Part shown: piece after piece, positions 10,211 through 18,972 of the stretch
How the letters are laid out: every line of letters begins with the position of its first letter
Position numbering within the stretch: position 1 is the stretch's first letter
Assembly: GCF_003628125.1 (NCBI RefSeq)
Contig: NZ_RBZU01000011.1
Location: 62,001 to 126,000 of the forward strand
Reading direction: 5' to 3'
Source: Pararobbsia silviterrae
Lineage (GTDB): Bacteria; Pseudomonadota; Gammaproteobacteria; Burkholderiales; Burkholderiaceae
DNA: 64,000 nt
Made by a program: the position numbers and the translations under genes
The notes under the pieces: generated by a model
What the model saw: only the letters and a program-made list of their open reading frames with translations
Told to the model about the DNA's origin: nothing
Databases searched by the model: none

Positions 10211-10744
10211 CTACAGGGCGTCGAGCGTTCGCGCGAGTTGTTCGGGTTTTACCTGACCAAGCGTCGTCGAACGGACTTTGCCCGACGCGTCGATGACGAC
10301 CGTGAACGGCAACGCGCCCTGTTCGTCGCCGAACTGGCGCGCGAGGTCGCCGCCGCCGAATCCGGCGATCACGAGCGGGTAGTCGACGTTGACGCGATGC
10401 ACGAAGCCCTGGACGTTCGGCGCGGTATCGACGGCGATCCCGACGAAGTTGATGCCTTTGGCCGCGTAGTGCTTGTGCAGCGTCGCGAGTGCGGGCATTT
10501 CGGCGATGCACGGACCGCACCACGAGGCCCAGAAATTGACGACGAGCGGTTTGCCGCGGAACTGCGCGAGCGCCTGCGCCGTATTGTCGGGCGCCGGCAG
10601 CGTCGTGGCCCAGAGCGTCGCGACGGCGTTATCGGGGCCATGTTCGGCGCCGCTCGCCCATTCGACGAGGCGCGGACCGGCGAAGATGCCGGTCAGCAAC
10701 GCGATGCACGCAAGCAAACCTGGGACAAGAAAGCGTCGAGCCAT
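10211..10744 (-). CDS. TlpA-family thiol:disulfide oxidoreductase
   Basis: A 177-aa membrane-anchored thioredoxin-fold protein. Residues ~5-25 are a hydrophobic anchor, followed by a periplasmic domain with the active site WASWCGPC (C76 and C79) and the typical EMPAL that follows it. A cis-Pro region lies near LPFTVVID. Members reduce disulfides in the periplasm, for example in cytochrome c maturation or redox defence; the specific partner is not given by context. It starts 47 bp after the hypothetical gene upstream on the same strand. Confidence 0.9.
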   Translation of the reverse strand: MARRFLVPGLLACIALLTGIFAGPRLVEWASGAEHGPDNAVATLWATTLPAPDNTAQALAQFRGKPLVVNFWASWCGPCIAEMPALATLHKHYAAKGINFVGIAVDTAPNVQGFVHRVNVDYPLVIAGFGGGDLARQFGDEQGALPFTVVIDASGKVRSTTLGQVKPEQLARTLDAL

Positions 10745-10791
10745 GTGAATCGAACCTCAAGAAACAAAAAAACGTCGCGCATCGCGGCGCC

Positions 10792-11463
10792 TCAGCGCGC
10801 CGCGCCTTCGGACGGGCCGTCGTGGGGGGCGCCCGACACCGGCTCGGACGCGAGCAGCGCATGGAGCGCCGCTTCGTTCGCGCGCATCGGACGGCCGCGG
10901 CCGTCGGCGCGCACCGCGCCGCGCAGATCGTCCGTGTCGTAGAGCGCGAGATGGATCCAGATTCGTTCCGGAACCACGGGATCGTGCCAGGCGAAGCTCA
11001 GCGTTTCGACCTGACCGCGGCCGTTGAAATGACGCGTTTCCGAGACTTCGTACTGAATGCCGGCATTGAGCAGGAAGATCGCGACGTCCTTCGCATTGTC
11101 GCAAAACACTTGCAGATGCACGTCCGAGTGCTGGTTCGCGGTGCCGTTGAGCACGGCGCCGACGAGATACGGCTGGAATTCGGCGAGCCGGTGCATCCAT
11201 TCGAGCGCGACGCCGCGCAGCGCCTGCAGCGTGCGCGGCTGGCTGTCGGACTGGAACAGCGCCTGGTATTCGCGGATCGCTTCCTCGATCTGCTCGTTGT
11301 CGGGCAGCCATTCGCCCGCGATGCGCGTGTCGCCGAGGATCTGGCGCGCCGCCTTGCGCTTCGCGGTCGCGTAGTCGTGACCGTCTTCGGCGATCAAGCG
11401 CGCCGCGACCGCCGCGACTTCATCGCGTACGCGTCGGGGGTCAAGATAGGGTTTGCGAGACAT
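10792..11463 (-). CDS. Conserved hypothetical, nucleotidyltransferase-like
   Basis: A 223-aa soluble protein of unknown function. The start MSRKPYLDPRR at 11463 is preferred over an upstream ATG because the extra residues look non-coding and enter the promoter of the divergent mpl. The N-terminal half is helical and charged (VAARLIAEDGHDYATAKRKAARQILG). The centre has GAVLNGTANQHSDVHLQVF, which resembles the G-x-N/S-x(8-10)-D-x-D/H-hydrophobic strand of the polymerase-beta nucleotidyltransferase fold, though a full catalytic Asp pair is not evident. It lies divergent to mpl with 181 bp between. The fold assignment is inference from one motif. Confidence 0.7.
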   Translation of the reverse strand: MSRKPYLDPRRVRDEVAAVAARLIAEDGHDYATAKRKAARQILGDTRIAGEWLPDNEQIEEAIREYQALFQSDSQPRTLQALRGVALEWMHRLAEFQPYLVGAVLNGTANQHSDVHLQVFCDNAKDVAIFLLNAGIQYEVSETRHFNGRGQVETLSFAWHDPVVPERIWIHLALYDTDDLRGAVRADGRGRPMRANEAALHALLASEPVSGAPHDGPSEGAAR

Positions 11464-11605
11464 GGCGAGATGATACCCGACTGGTCTGTCGATGCCGGTT
11501 ACACGTCCGGGCACCGACGGAATCGCTTGCAACGACGCGCAATACGTCGCGCGAGACGGGGCCGGCAGACGCGCCGTCGCGGTCCGGCTTCACGGATCGC
11601 TCGGG

Positions 11606-11611
11606 TACAAT
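11606..11611 (+). promoter_or_regulatory. Probable -10 box for mpl
   Basis: TACAAT lies 34 nt before the mpl ATG in the divergent spacer. No good -35 is seen 17 nt upstream. Confidence 0.4.
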
Positions 11612-11644
11612 GCCACGATTTCGGCGCGCGCTTTTCAGGCTCAC

Positions 11645-13054
11645 ATGCATATTCATATCCTCGGCATTTGCGGCACGTTCATGGGTGGCCTCGCGGTGCT
11701 CGCGCGCGAGCGCGGCCATCGCGTCACGGGCTGCGACGCCGGGGTGTATCCGCCGATGAGCACGCAGCTCGAAGCGCAGGGCATCGAGCTCATCGAGGGC
11801 TACGGCGAGGACCAGACCGCGCTCGCGCCCGACCTCTTCGTGATCGGCAACGTCGTCTCGCGCGGCAATCCGCTCATGGAAGCGATCCTCGATCGCGGCC
11901 TGCCGTACGTATCGGGTCCGCAATGGCTCGGCGAACATGTGCTGCGCGACAAATGGGTGCTCGCGGTCGCGGGTACGCACGGCAAGACGACGACCGCGTC
12001 GATGCTCGCGTGGCTGCTCGAAGACGCCGGATACCGCCCGGGCTTTCTGATCGGCGGCGTGCCGCTCAATTTCGGCATCTCGGCGCGGCTGACCGACTCG
12101 GATTTCTTCGTCATCGAGGCCGACGAATACGACACGGCGTTCTTCGACAAGCGTTCGAAGTTCGTCCACTACCGTCCGCGCACCGCGATCCTGAACAATC
12201 TCGAATTCGATCACGCCGACATCTTTCCCGATCTCGGTGCGATCGAAACGCAATTTCACCATCTCGTCCGTACGGTGCCGCGCATCGGGCGGCTTGTCGT
12301 CAACGGCACGGAAGCGGCGCTCGATCGCGTGATCGCGCGCGGTTGCTGGAGCGAGCTCGAACGCTTCGGCGTGGCCGACGGATGGCAGGCCGTTGCGCTC
12401 GACGCTCAGGCGAGCGAAGCGATCGACACGCGCTTCGGCGTCGCGTTCGCGGGCCAGACGGTCGGCGAGGTCGATTGGACCGTGCAGGGCGCGCACAACC
12501 GGATGAACGCGCTCGCGGCGATCGCGGCGGCGCGCCATATCGGCATCGTGCCCGCGCAGGCGGCCGAGTCGCTGTCGCGCTTCCAGAGCGTCAAGCGGCG
12601 CATGGAAGTCCGCGGCACGGTGCACGGCGTGACGGTCTACGACGACTTTGCGCACCATCCGACCGCGATCCGCACGACGGTGGCCGGCTTGCGCCGGCGG
12701 CTCGGTCCGCACGGCGGACGCATACTCGCGGTGCTCGAACCGCGCTCGAACACGATGAAGCTCGGCGTCATGAAGGCGCAGTTGCCCGAGAGTCTGCACG
12801 ACGCGGATCGCGTCTACGGATACGGCGCGCCGGCCGGGCGCGACGCGCTCGGCTGGGATCTCGGCGAGGCGCTCGCGCCGCTCGGCGAGACGGCGCAGGC
12901 GTTCGACAATCTCGACGCGCTGGTCGCGGCCGTCACGCGCGACGCGCGCGCGGGCGACCACGTGCTCGTCATGAGCAACGGCGGCTTCGGCGGCGTCCAC
13001 GAGAAGCTGCTCAAGGCGCTCGATGCGGCCATGCGCAGCGGAGCCGCCGCGTGA
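11645..13054 (+). CDS. mpl: UDP-MurNAc:L-Ala-gamma-D-Glu-meso-DAP ligase
   Basis: A 469-aa Mur-ligase family enzyme that reattaches the murein tripeptide to UDP-MurNAc during peptidoglycan recycling. It begins with HIHILGICGTFMGGLA, typical of Mpl rather than MurC. The ATP-binding motif AGTHGKTTT lies at residues 109-117, and an NxxxxxHxDIFPD-type stretch and LEPRSNTMK follow. The start MHIHILG was chosen because the longer frame lacks any family similarity before it. Its stop overlaps the GTG of the next gene (GTGA), suggesting coupling. Confidence 0.95.
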   Translation: MHIHILGICGTFMGGLAVLARERGHRVTGCDAGVYPPMSTQLEAQGIELIEGYGEDQTALAPDLFVIGNVVSRGNPLMEAILDRGLPYVSGPQWLGEHVLRDKWVLAVAGTHGKTTTASMLAWLLEDAGYRPGFLIGGVPLNFGISARLTDSDFFVIEADEYDTAFFDKRSKFVHYRPRTAILNNLEFDHADIFPDLGAIETQFHHLVRTVPRIGRLVVNGTEAALDRVIARGCWSELERFGVADGWQAVALDAQASEAIDTRFGVAFAGQTVGEVDWTVQGAHNRMNALAAIAAARHIGIVPAQAAESLSRFQSVKRRMEVRGTVHGVTVYDDFAHHPTAIRTTVAGLRRRLGPHGGRILAVLEPRSNTMKLGVMKAQLPESLHDADRVYGYGAPAGRDALGWDLGEALAPLGETAQAFDNLDALVAAVTRDARAGDHVLVMSNGGFGGVHEKLLKALDAAMRSGAAA

Positions 13055-13620
13055 TCGTCTATCTGCACGGGTTTCGCTCGTCGCCGCAGTCGTTCAAGGC
13101 GCGGCTGCTCGCGCACCGTCTGACCGAACTCGGACACGCCGATCGATGGCGGTGTCCCGCGTTGCCCGTGTCGCCGGCCGAATCGATCGCGCTCGTCGAG
13201 CGCGAGCTCCGCGGCGTGCCGGCCGATCAGGTCAGCCTGATCGGCAGCTCGCTCGGCGGCTACTACGCGACCTACCTGGCCGAGCGTCACGGATATCGCG
13301 CGGTACTGGTGAATCCCGCGACCGATCCCGGTCGCGATCTGTCGCGCTATCTCGGCGAACAGCCGCTCTGGCACGGCGGAGGCAGCATCGTCGTCGAGGC
13401 GCGTCATCTCGACGAATTCAAAACATTGGCGGTCGCGTCGATCACGCGGCCTGAACGGTATTACCTGATTGCGGCGACCGGCGACGAAGTGCTCGATTAC
13501 CGCGACATGTTGAAGTTCTATGCTGGAGCCAAGACGACGCTGATTGACGGTGGCGATCACGGCCTCAGCGACTTCGGCGCGTATTGCGACCGGGCGCTCG
13601 CGTTCTGCGGCATTGTCTAG
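13051..13620 (+). CDS. YqiA/YcfP-type alpha/beta hydrolase
   Basis: A 189-aa small alpha/beta hydrolase starting with GTG in a 4-bp GTGA overlap with mpl. The family start IVYLHGFRSSPQS gives the oxyanion hole, the nucleophile elbow GSSLGG places Ser at S67, D145 lies in GDEVLDY and H170 in GDHGLSDF. This is the expected triad. E. coli YqiA is an acyl-CoA/short-ester esterase; the true substrate is unknown. The predicted start needs no other ribosome site because of coupling. Confidence 0.9.
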   Translation: MIVYLHGFRSSPQSFKARLLAHRLTELGHADRWRCPALPVSPAESIALVERELRGVPADQVSLIGSSLGGYYATYLAERHGYRAVLVNPATDPGRDLSRYLGEQPLWHGGGSIVVEARHLDEFKTLAVASITRPERYYLIAATGDEVLDYRDMLKFYAGAKTTLIDGGDHGLSDFGAYCDRALAFCGIV

Positions 13621-13630
13621 AGAGTCTTGA

Positions 13631-15757
13631 GTGAACGTTTTTTTCGAGGAATCCGGTAGTTTCAAGGCCGGCACCGTCCTGTCGAAGCAGGGCGACGCGT
13701 TTCAAGTCGAATTGCCGGGCGGCCGCCGCGTCAAGGTCCGCGGCAAGGAAGTGCTGCTTGAATTCGAGGCGCCCGCGCCGGCCGAACTCATGCAGCAGGC
13801 CGATGCCGAATCCCAGGACATCGATCCCGAGTTCCTGTGGGAATGCGCACCGGCTGACGAGTTCACGTTCGGCGCGCTCGCCGACGACTACTTCGGCACG
13901 AAGCCGAGCGCGGTCAAGCAAGCGGGTCTGCTGCTGCGTATCCACGCGTCGCCGGTCTACTTCCGCAAGAAGGGCCGCGGCCAGTATCAACGCGCGCCCG
14001 AGGAGCAATTGCGCGCGGCGCTCGCCGGGCTCGAGCGCCGTCGTCAGCAGGCGCTCGTCCAGCAAGGGTACGAGGACACGCTCAAGGCGCGCCAACTGCC
14101 CGAGGCCTTCGCGGGCAAGGTCATCGGCCTGCTCACGCGGCCCGACAAGAATTCGATCGAATACAAGGCGCTCGAGGCGGCCTCGGCCGCGTTGGGCACG
14201 TCGCCGGCGCGCCTGATGCTCGACGTCGGCGGCGTCGCGTCGCCGCGCATGCTCCACGAGGCGAAGTTCCTCGCCGAATACTTTCCGTACGGCACGGGGT
14301 TTGCGCCGATCGCGTTCGCGCCGGACCTCGGCGCGTTGCCCGAGGGCGATGTCGAAGCGTTCTCGATCGACGACGTCACGACGACCGAAATCGACGATGC
14401 GTTCTCGGTGCGCCGTCTGCCCGACGGCCGGATTCGCATCGGGATCCACATCGCGGCGCCCGCGCTCGGCATCGCGCGCGGCGACGCGGTCGACCAGATC
14501 GCGCGCACGCGGCTCTCGACGGTCTATATGCCCGGCGACAAGATCACGATGCTGCCCGACGCCGTCGTCGATGTGTTCACGCTCAAGGAAGGCGGTCTAC
14601 GTCCCGCGTTGTCGCTCTATCTGATCGTCAACGGCACGACCTACGAGACCGTCACGACCGAAACGCGCGCCGAGCGGATTTTTGTGCGCAGCAATTTGCG
14701 TCACAACCACCTCGACGACATCGTGACCGAGGAAGCGCTCGAAGCCGGCACGGGCGAGTATCCGCACAAGGAAGAGATCGCGATGCTCTGGCCGCTCGCG
14801 AAGGTGTTGCATGAGAAGCGCCAGCAGGCGCGCATCGGTTTCGGGCTCAAGCGCGAGGTCCAGCGCAATCACGACTTCAACTTCTACGTCGACGGCGAGC
14901 ATGTGACGATCACGCCGCGCCGGCGCGGTTCGCCGCTCGATTCGATCGTCGCCGAACTCGCGATCATCGCGAACAGCACCTGGGGCGCGATGCTCGGCGA
15001 CTACGGCGTGCCCGGCATCTATCGCGCGCAACGCTCGTTCGGCCCGAACCGTACGCGCATGCAGACGTCGCCCGCGCCGCACGAAGGCCTCGGCGTCAAT
15101 CAGTACGCGTGGAGCACGTCGCCGCTGCGCCGCTACGTCGATCTCGTGAATCAATGGCAATTGCTCGCGTGCGCCGAGCATGGCGTCGCGGCGAAGCTCG
15201 TCGCGCCGTTCAAGCCGAAGGACGCGGATTTGTACGCGGCGCTCCAAAGCTTCGACGAGACGTACGCGGCCTATGCCGACTATCAGAACAAGATGGAGAC
15301 GTTCTGGTGTCTGCGCTGGCTCCAGCAGGAAAAGCGCGACCGCGTCGTCGCGACGGTCGTCAAGGGCGATCTCGTGCGGCTCGAAGAGATTCCGCTGATG
15401 CTGCACGTGCCCGGGCTCGGCGTGCATGCGCGAGGCACGCGCGTGATGCTCGACGTCGTGTCGATCGATGAACTCACGGTCGAGGCGTCGACGCGTCTCG
15501 TGCAGGTGCTCGATGCTCCCGTCGCGGGCGATGCAGCCGATCTCGACGAAGGCGAGGACGACGAGAACGATGCGGCGAGCGCGGCCGTCGAGGGCGAAGG
15601 CGAGAGCGAGAATGCAGGCGAGGCGGACGAGCCGGGCGAGGACGACACGGGCGCGCGGACGGCCGATGAAGCCGAGGGCGCAGGCGCGTCCGATGGCGCC
15701 GCGGCATCGGACGCATCCGATCCGCCCGTCGATACCGACGGCGCGCGCGCGCACTGA
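13631..15757 (+). CDS. RNB-domain (RNase II family) exoribonuclease
   Basis: A 708-aa 3'-5' exoribonuclease, 10 bp after the esterase and starting with GTG. The N-terminal cold-shock-like region covers residues ~1-50, and the RNB catalytic domain runs about 240-560, with the metal-site motif SIDDVTTTEIDDAF at 245-258. In E. coli RNase II this stretch supplies four Asp residues; here the second is Glu (E253), flanked by D247, D255 and D256. A positively placed SPLRRYVDLVNQ segment is the usual late RNB motif, and a weak S1-like end follows. The last ~75 residues are a Glu/Asp/Ala/Gly-rich acidic tail. Ribosomal RNA or mRNA turnover is the likely job. It is clearly of the RNase II/R family, but distinct from standard rnb and rnr. 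Confidence 0.9.
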   Translation: MNVFFEESGSFKAGTVLSKQGDAFQVELPGGRRVKVRGKEVLLEFEAPAPAELMQQADAESQDIDPEFLWECAPADEFTFGALADDYFGTKPSAVKQAGLLLRIHASPVYFRKKGRGQYQRAPEEQLRAALAGLERRRQQALVQQGYEDTLKARQLPEAFAGKVIGLLTRPDKNSIEYKALEAASAALGTSPARLMLDVGGVASPRMLHEAKFLAEYFPYGTGFAPIAFAPDLGALPEGDVEAFSIDDVTTTEIDDAFSVRRLPDGRIRIGIHIAAPALGIARGDAVDQIARTRLSTVYMPGDKITMLPDAVVDVFTLKEGGLRPALSLYLIVNGTTYETVTTETRAERIFVRSNLRHNHLDDIVTEEALEAGTGEYPHKEEIAMLWPLAKVLHEKRQQARIGFGLKREVQRNHDFNFYVDGEHVTITPRRRGSPLDSIVAELAIIANSTWGAMLGDYGVPGIYRAQRSFGPNRTRMQTSPAPHEGLGVNQYAWSTSPLRRYVDLVNQWQLLACAEHGVAAKLVAPFKPKDADLYAALQSFDETYAAYADYQNKMETFWCLRWLQQEKRDRVVATVVKGDLVRLEEIPLMLHVPGLGVHARGTRVMLDVVSIDELTVEASTRLVQVLDAPVAGDAADLDEGEDDENDAASAAVEGEGESENAGEADEPGEDDTGARTADEAEGAGASDGAAASDASDPPVDTDGARAH

Positions 15758-15850
15758 CGTCGCCGAGGATGTCCCGGACGATGTCCTCGATCCGTCAACC
15801 GATCACGACCGCGCACGCGGTCTCTTTTCGATTTCGATGAACGCAACGCG

Positions 15851-16777
15851 ATGAACGTCACCGCTTCTTCCTCCGATGCCGCCTCGGCGGCGCAGGTCGC
15901 GCACCGCGACCGCTATGTCGTGATCGGCAATCCGATCGCCCACAGCAAGTCGCCGTTCATCCATGCGCGTTTTGCCGAGCAGACCGGCGAGCCCGTCGCC
16001 TACGACCGCCTGCTCGCCGCCGTCGACGCATTCGAACCGACCGTGCGCGCATTCATCGCGCAAGGCGGGCGAGGCCTCAACGTGACCGTGCCGTTCAAGC
16101 TCGACGCGCACGCATTCGCGGACCGGTTGTCGGCGCGCGCGGCATCGGCCGGCGCCGTCAACACGCTCAAGGTCGAGGCCGACGGTTCGGTCACGGGCGA
16201 CAACACGGACGGCATCGGTCTCGTGCGCGATATCGAGGTCAATCTCGGCGTCGCGCTCGCGGGCACGCGCGTGCTGTTGCTCGGCGCGGGCGGCGCGGCG
16301 CGCGGCGTCGTGCTGCCGCTGATCGACGCGGGCGTGCGCGAAGTCGTGATCGTCAATCGTACGGCGAGCAAGGCCGCCGAACTCGCGGCGGCGTTCGGGC
16401 GTACGGGCGCTGTCGATCACGCAGGCGATGCGTACGGCGCGCGCGGCACGGTGCTCGGCGGCGGCGCGGATATCGCGTGCGGGGCGTTCGACGTGGTCGT
16501 CAACGCGACGGCCGGCAGTCTCGGCGGCGAGGTGCCCGAGTACGGCGCACACGCGATCGCGGCCGGCACGCTCGCCTACGACATGATGTATGGGGCCGAA
16601 CCGACCGTCTTCATGCGCGATGCGGCGGCGCGCGGCGCACGCGTGGCCGATGGGCTCGGCATGCTCGTCGAGCAGGCCGCCGAGTCGTTCTCGATCTGGC
16701 GCGGCGTGCGGCCCGACGGCGCGCCCGTGCTCGCCGAATTGCGCGCGCTGCTCGGCGCGCCGGGTGACGCGACGTGA
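15851..16777 (+). CDS. aroE: Shikimate dehydrogenase
   Basis: A 308-aa NADPH-dependent enzyme reducing 3-dehydroshikimate to shikimate. The substrate domain has [10 protein letters not shown] and GLNVTVPFK with catalytic K83, plus D120 in GDNTDG. The Rossmann motif GAGGAARG follows, then NRT at the NADP-selectivity position. Residues 1-20 are a short Ala/Ser-rich extension ahead of the fold. The stop overlaps the GTG of mtgA by 4 bp, so the pair is coupled. Confidence 0.97.
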   Translation: MNVTASSSDAASAAQVAHRDRYVVIGNPIAHSKSPFIHARFAEQTGEPVAYDRLLAAVDAFEPTVRAFIAQGGRGLNVTVPFKLDAHAFADRLSARAASAGAVNTLKVEADGSVTGDNTDGIGLVRDIEVNLGVALAGTRVLLLGAGGAARGVVLPLIDAGVREVVIVNRTASKAAELAAAFGRTGAVDHAGDAYGARGTVLGGGADIACGAFDVVVNATAGSLGGEVPEYGAHAIAAGTLAYDMMYGAEPTVFMRDAAARGARVADGLGMLVEQAAESFSIWRGVRPDGAPVLAELRALLGAPGDAT

Positions 16778-17535
16778 CCGTCGTCGTCGATGCGGCGCCC
16801 GCAAGCCCGGCGCCCCGCTCGAAAAAAGCCCGGCATCCCGTCGTCCGGTGGTGCGCCTATCTGTTCGGCCTCATCGTGTTCGCGTGGTGCGCGACGCAGG
16901 TGTTCTACTTCGTGCAGATCGGTATCTGGACCTTCGTCAATCCGTCCGATACGGCGTTCATGCGCGCGGCGCGCTGGCGGTTCTGGCACGAGGATCAATC
17001 GATCGCGTTCGTGCATGAATGGGTGCCGTACGACGGCGTCTCGCGCAATCTGAAGCGCGCGATCATCGCGTCCGAGGACGCCGACTTCGTCAACAACAAC
17101 GGCTTCGAAGTCGACGCGATGCTGCAGGCGTGGGAGAAAAACAAAAAGAAAGGCCATATGGCGTGGGGCGGCTCGACGATCACGCAGCAACTCGCGCGCA
17201 ATCTGTTTCTGTCGACCGAGAAGACCTATATCCGCAAAGGTCAGGAACTGATCATCACGGTGATGCTCGAGTTCTGGATGGACAAGGAACGCATCTTCGA
17301 GATCTACCTGAACTCGGTCGAATGGGGCAAGGGCGTCTATGGCGCGCAGGCCGCGGCGGCCCACTACTACAAGACCGACGCGTCGAAGCTCTCGGTCGGG
17401 CAGTCCGCGCGCCTTGCGGTCATGCTCCCGCGTCCGAAGTACTACGACGACCACCGCACGAGCGCCTATCTGCTGAGCCGCGCCGCGATCATCGCCCACC
17501 GCATGGGCGCCGCCGAACTGCCGTCCGACAAGTGA
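16774..17535 (+). CDS. mtgA: Monofunctional peptidoglycan transglycosylase
   Basis: A 253-aa glycosyltransferase family 51 enzyme that polymerises lipid II into glycan strands. One membrane helix lies at about residues 24-48. The GT51 motifs follow: [13 protein letters not shown] with catalytic E101, and [16 protein letters not shown], then RKGQELIIT and [17 protein letters not shown]. There is no transpeptidase domain, hence monofunctional. It starts with GTG in a GTGA overlap with aroE. A GC-rich hairpin at 17541-17560 follows its stop. Confidence 0.96.
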   Translation: MTVVVDAAPASPAPRSKKARHPVVRWCAYLFGLIVFAWCATQVFYFVQIGIWTFVNPSDTAFMRAARWRFWHEDQSIAFVHEWVPYDGVSRNLKRAIIASEDADFVNNNGFEVDAMLQAWEKNKKKGHMAWGGSTITQQLARNLFLSTEKTYIRKGQELIITVMLEFWMDKERIFEIYLNSVEWGKGVYGAQAAAAHYYKTDASKLSVGQSARLAVMLPRPKYYDDHRTSAYLLSRAAIIAHRMGAAELPSDK

Positions 17536-17540
17536 CGCAT

Positions 17541-17560
17541 CGGCCGCGCCGCCGCGGCCG
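17541..17560 (+). terminator. 8-bp GC hairpin after mtgA
   Basis: CGGCCGCG and CGCGGCCG pair around CCGC, 5 nt after the mtgA stop. No T-run follows, so termination would need Rho or be partial. Confidence 0.4.
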
Positions 17561-17578
17561 TCCGATCCTCTCCCGTTA

Positions 17579-17623
17579 CGTTTCGTTTCGCCTCGTTTCG
17601 CCTCGCCTCGTTTCATTTCGCCG
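17579..17623 (+). repeat. Pentameric C/T-rich repeat
   Basis: About nine 5-bp units, alternating CGTTT and CGCCT with one CATTT. It lies outside genes; slippage could change spacer length but no gene start is nearby. Confidence 0.6.
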
Positions 17624-18015
17624 AGCTTCGCGCGTCAGCGCCCCCGCTATCCGTTCGGATATCGGGATCCGGTCCGCGAGATAGCGCTCGCGCGGCAACG
17701 CGCGAAGAGCGCCGGGCCACGGCGCTGTGCACGTCGGTCGTGCTCGAATGTTGCGTCGCATTGATTCCCATTAAATGAGAAAGACACTCAGATATTGAGC
17801 GTGCGGCGCGCGTGGTCCTACAATCCGCCCCAGCGTGACGGGCTTGCCGTGTTCACGCGGGTCGCGCGGCGGGCTGCCCCGCCGCGTGAATCACGACGAG
17901 GATCGGAGACACCTCCGCACGCGGACGCCGCGAGCCATATTCGGGCTCGCGCAGTCGGCCCACCCATTCGGCCTCCCTATCCGGCCGTGCGAATGCGGAG
18001 CACCAGCGGATCATC

Positions 18016-18972
18016 ATGGATAAATCGTTGAACCCCGCCCTAGCGGGCGCGCGCGAACCCGACACGGGCGCCGACGTCGCGCACGCCGAGCCGGGCGGCG
18101 CCTCGGCCTCGCCGGCGGCGCGACCGGGCAAAGTCACCTCGGCATCGGCCGTGCCGACGCCGTCGACCCTGCTCGACGCGACACCGCAGCAAGCGGGGAC
18201 GCAGACGCTCCTGCGCGGCCTGGCGATTCTCGAAGCCGCCGCCGCGGGCGCGCGCGATCTCAAGACGTTCGGCGCCACGCTCGGCACGACGCGCTCGACC
18301 ACGCATCGGCTCGTCAGCAGCCTCGTCCAGGCGCGCTATCTGCGCCAGGTCCAGGGCGGTTATCTGCTCGGCCCGAAGCTCATCGAACTCGGCGCGGTCT
18401 CGCTCGAACAGATGCCGCTGTCGGCGGTCGCGCGCCCTCATCTCGAACGATTGGCCGAAGCGACGCGCGACACGATCCACCTCGGCGTGCGCGAAGGCGG
18501 CGACGTGCTCTATATCGACAAGATTCCAGGGACGCGCGGGCTCGAGATGCGCTCGCGCGTCGGCCATCGGATGCCGCTCGCATGGACCGGCATCGGCAAG
18601 GCGCTCATGCTCGACCTGAGCCCGACGGCCTGGGAGGCGCTCTGGGACGCCGCGCGCCGCAGTCCCGATTACGCGGACCTGCCGACGCCCTACACGCGCG
18701 ATACGTTCATCGATCGCATGACGAACTACGCGGGCCTCGGACACACGTTCGATCTCGAAGAAAACGAACCCAGCATCCGGTGCGTCGCCGCGCCCGTGCG
18801 CGACGCGTCCGGTCTGATCGTCGCCGCGCTTTCGGTCGCGAGCACGATCCCCTATATGCCGGTCGATCGCATGCACGAGCTCGTGCCCGTGGTCCAGCGC
18901 GAAGCGCGCGCGATCTCGGAAGAACTCGGCTGGCGCGCGCCGCAACTCACGACACGACGGATCAAACGATGA
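18016..18972 (+). CDS. IclR-family transcriptional regulator of the sugar cluster
   Basis: A 318-aa regulator. Residues 1-60 are a disordered Ala/Pro-rich extension. A winged helix-turn-helix follows at about 62-125 (LRGLAILEAAAAG, then TTRSTTHRLVSSLVQARYL), then the IclR effector domain with the HLGVREGGDVLYIDKIPG core and a late SIRCVAAPVRDASG. It is the first gene of the cluster and overlaps dgoK by 4 bp (ATGA). It most likely senses galactonate or a related sugar acid and controls this operon, possibly including itself; that is inferred from position only. Confidence 0.9.
   Translation: MDKSLNPALAGAREPDTGADVAHAEPGGASASPAARPGKVTSASAVPTPSTLLDATPQQAGTQTLLRGLAILEAAAAGARDLKTFGATLGTTRSTTHRLVSSLVQARYLRQVQGGYLLGPKLIELGAVSLEQMPLSAVARPHLERLAEATRDTIHLGVREGGDVLYIDKIPGTRGLEMRSRVGHRMPLAWTGIGKALMLDLSPTAWEALWDAARRSPDYADLPTPYTRDTFIDRMTNYAGLGHTFDLEENEPSIRCVAAPVRDASGLIVAALSVASTIPYMPVDRMHELVPVVQREARAISEELGWRAPQLTTRRIKR

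Larger units (their letters stand above)
17536..18015. other. 480-bp spacer between mtgA and the IclR gene
   Basis: No supported gene. The spacer contains a hairpin directly after mtgA, a C/T-rich short repeat at 17579-17623, and a TACAAT -10-like box at 17819-17824. An imperfect dyad CTCAGATATTGAG at 17788-17800 could be an operator for the adjacent IclR regulator, but this is a weak guess. Confidence 0.5.

Noticed and set aside
10822-13620. A 932-residue plus-strand frame spanning mpl and the esterase
   Set aside because: Only its last ~190 codons are real (the esterase); the rest is the wrong frame of mpl and antisense of the hypothetical gene.
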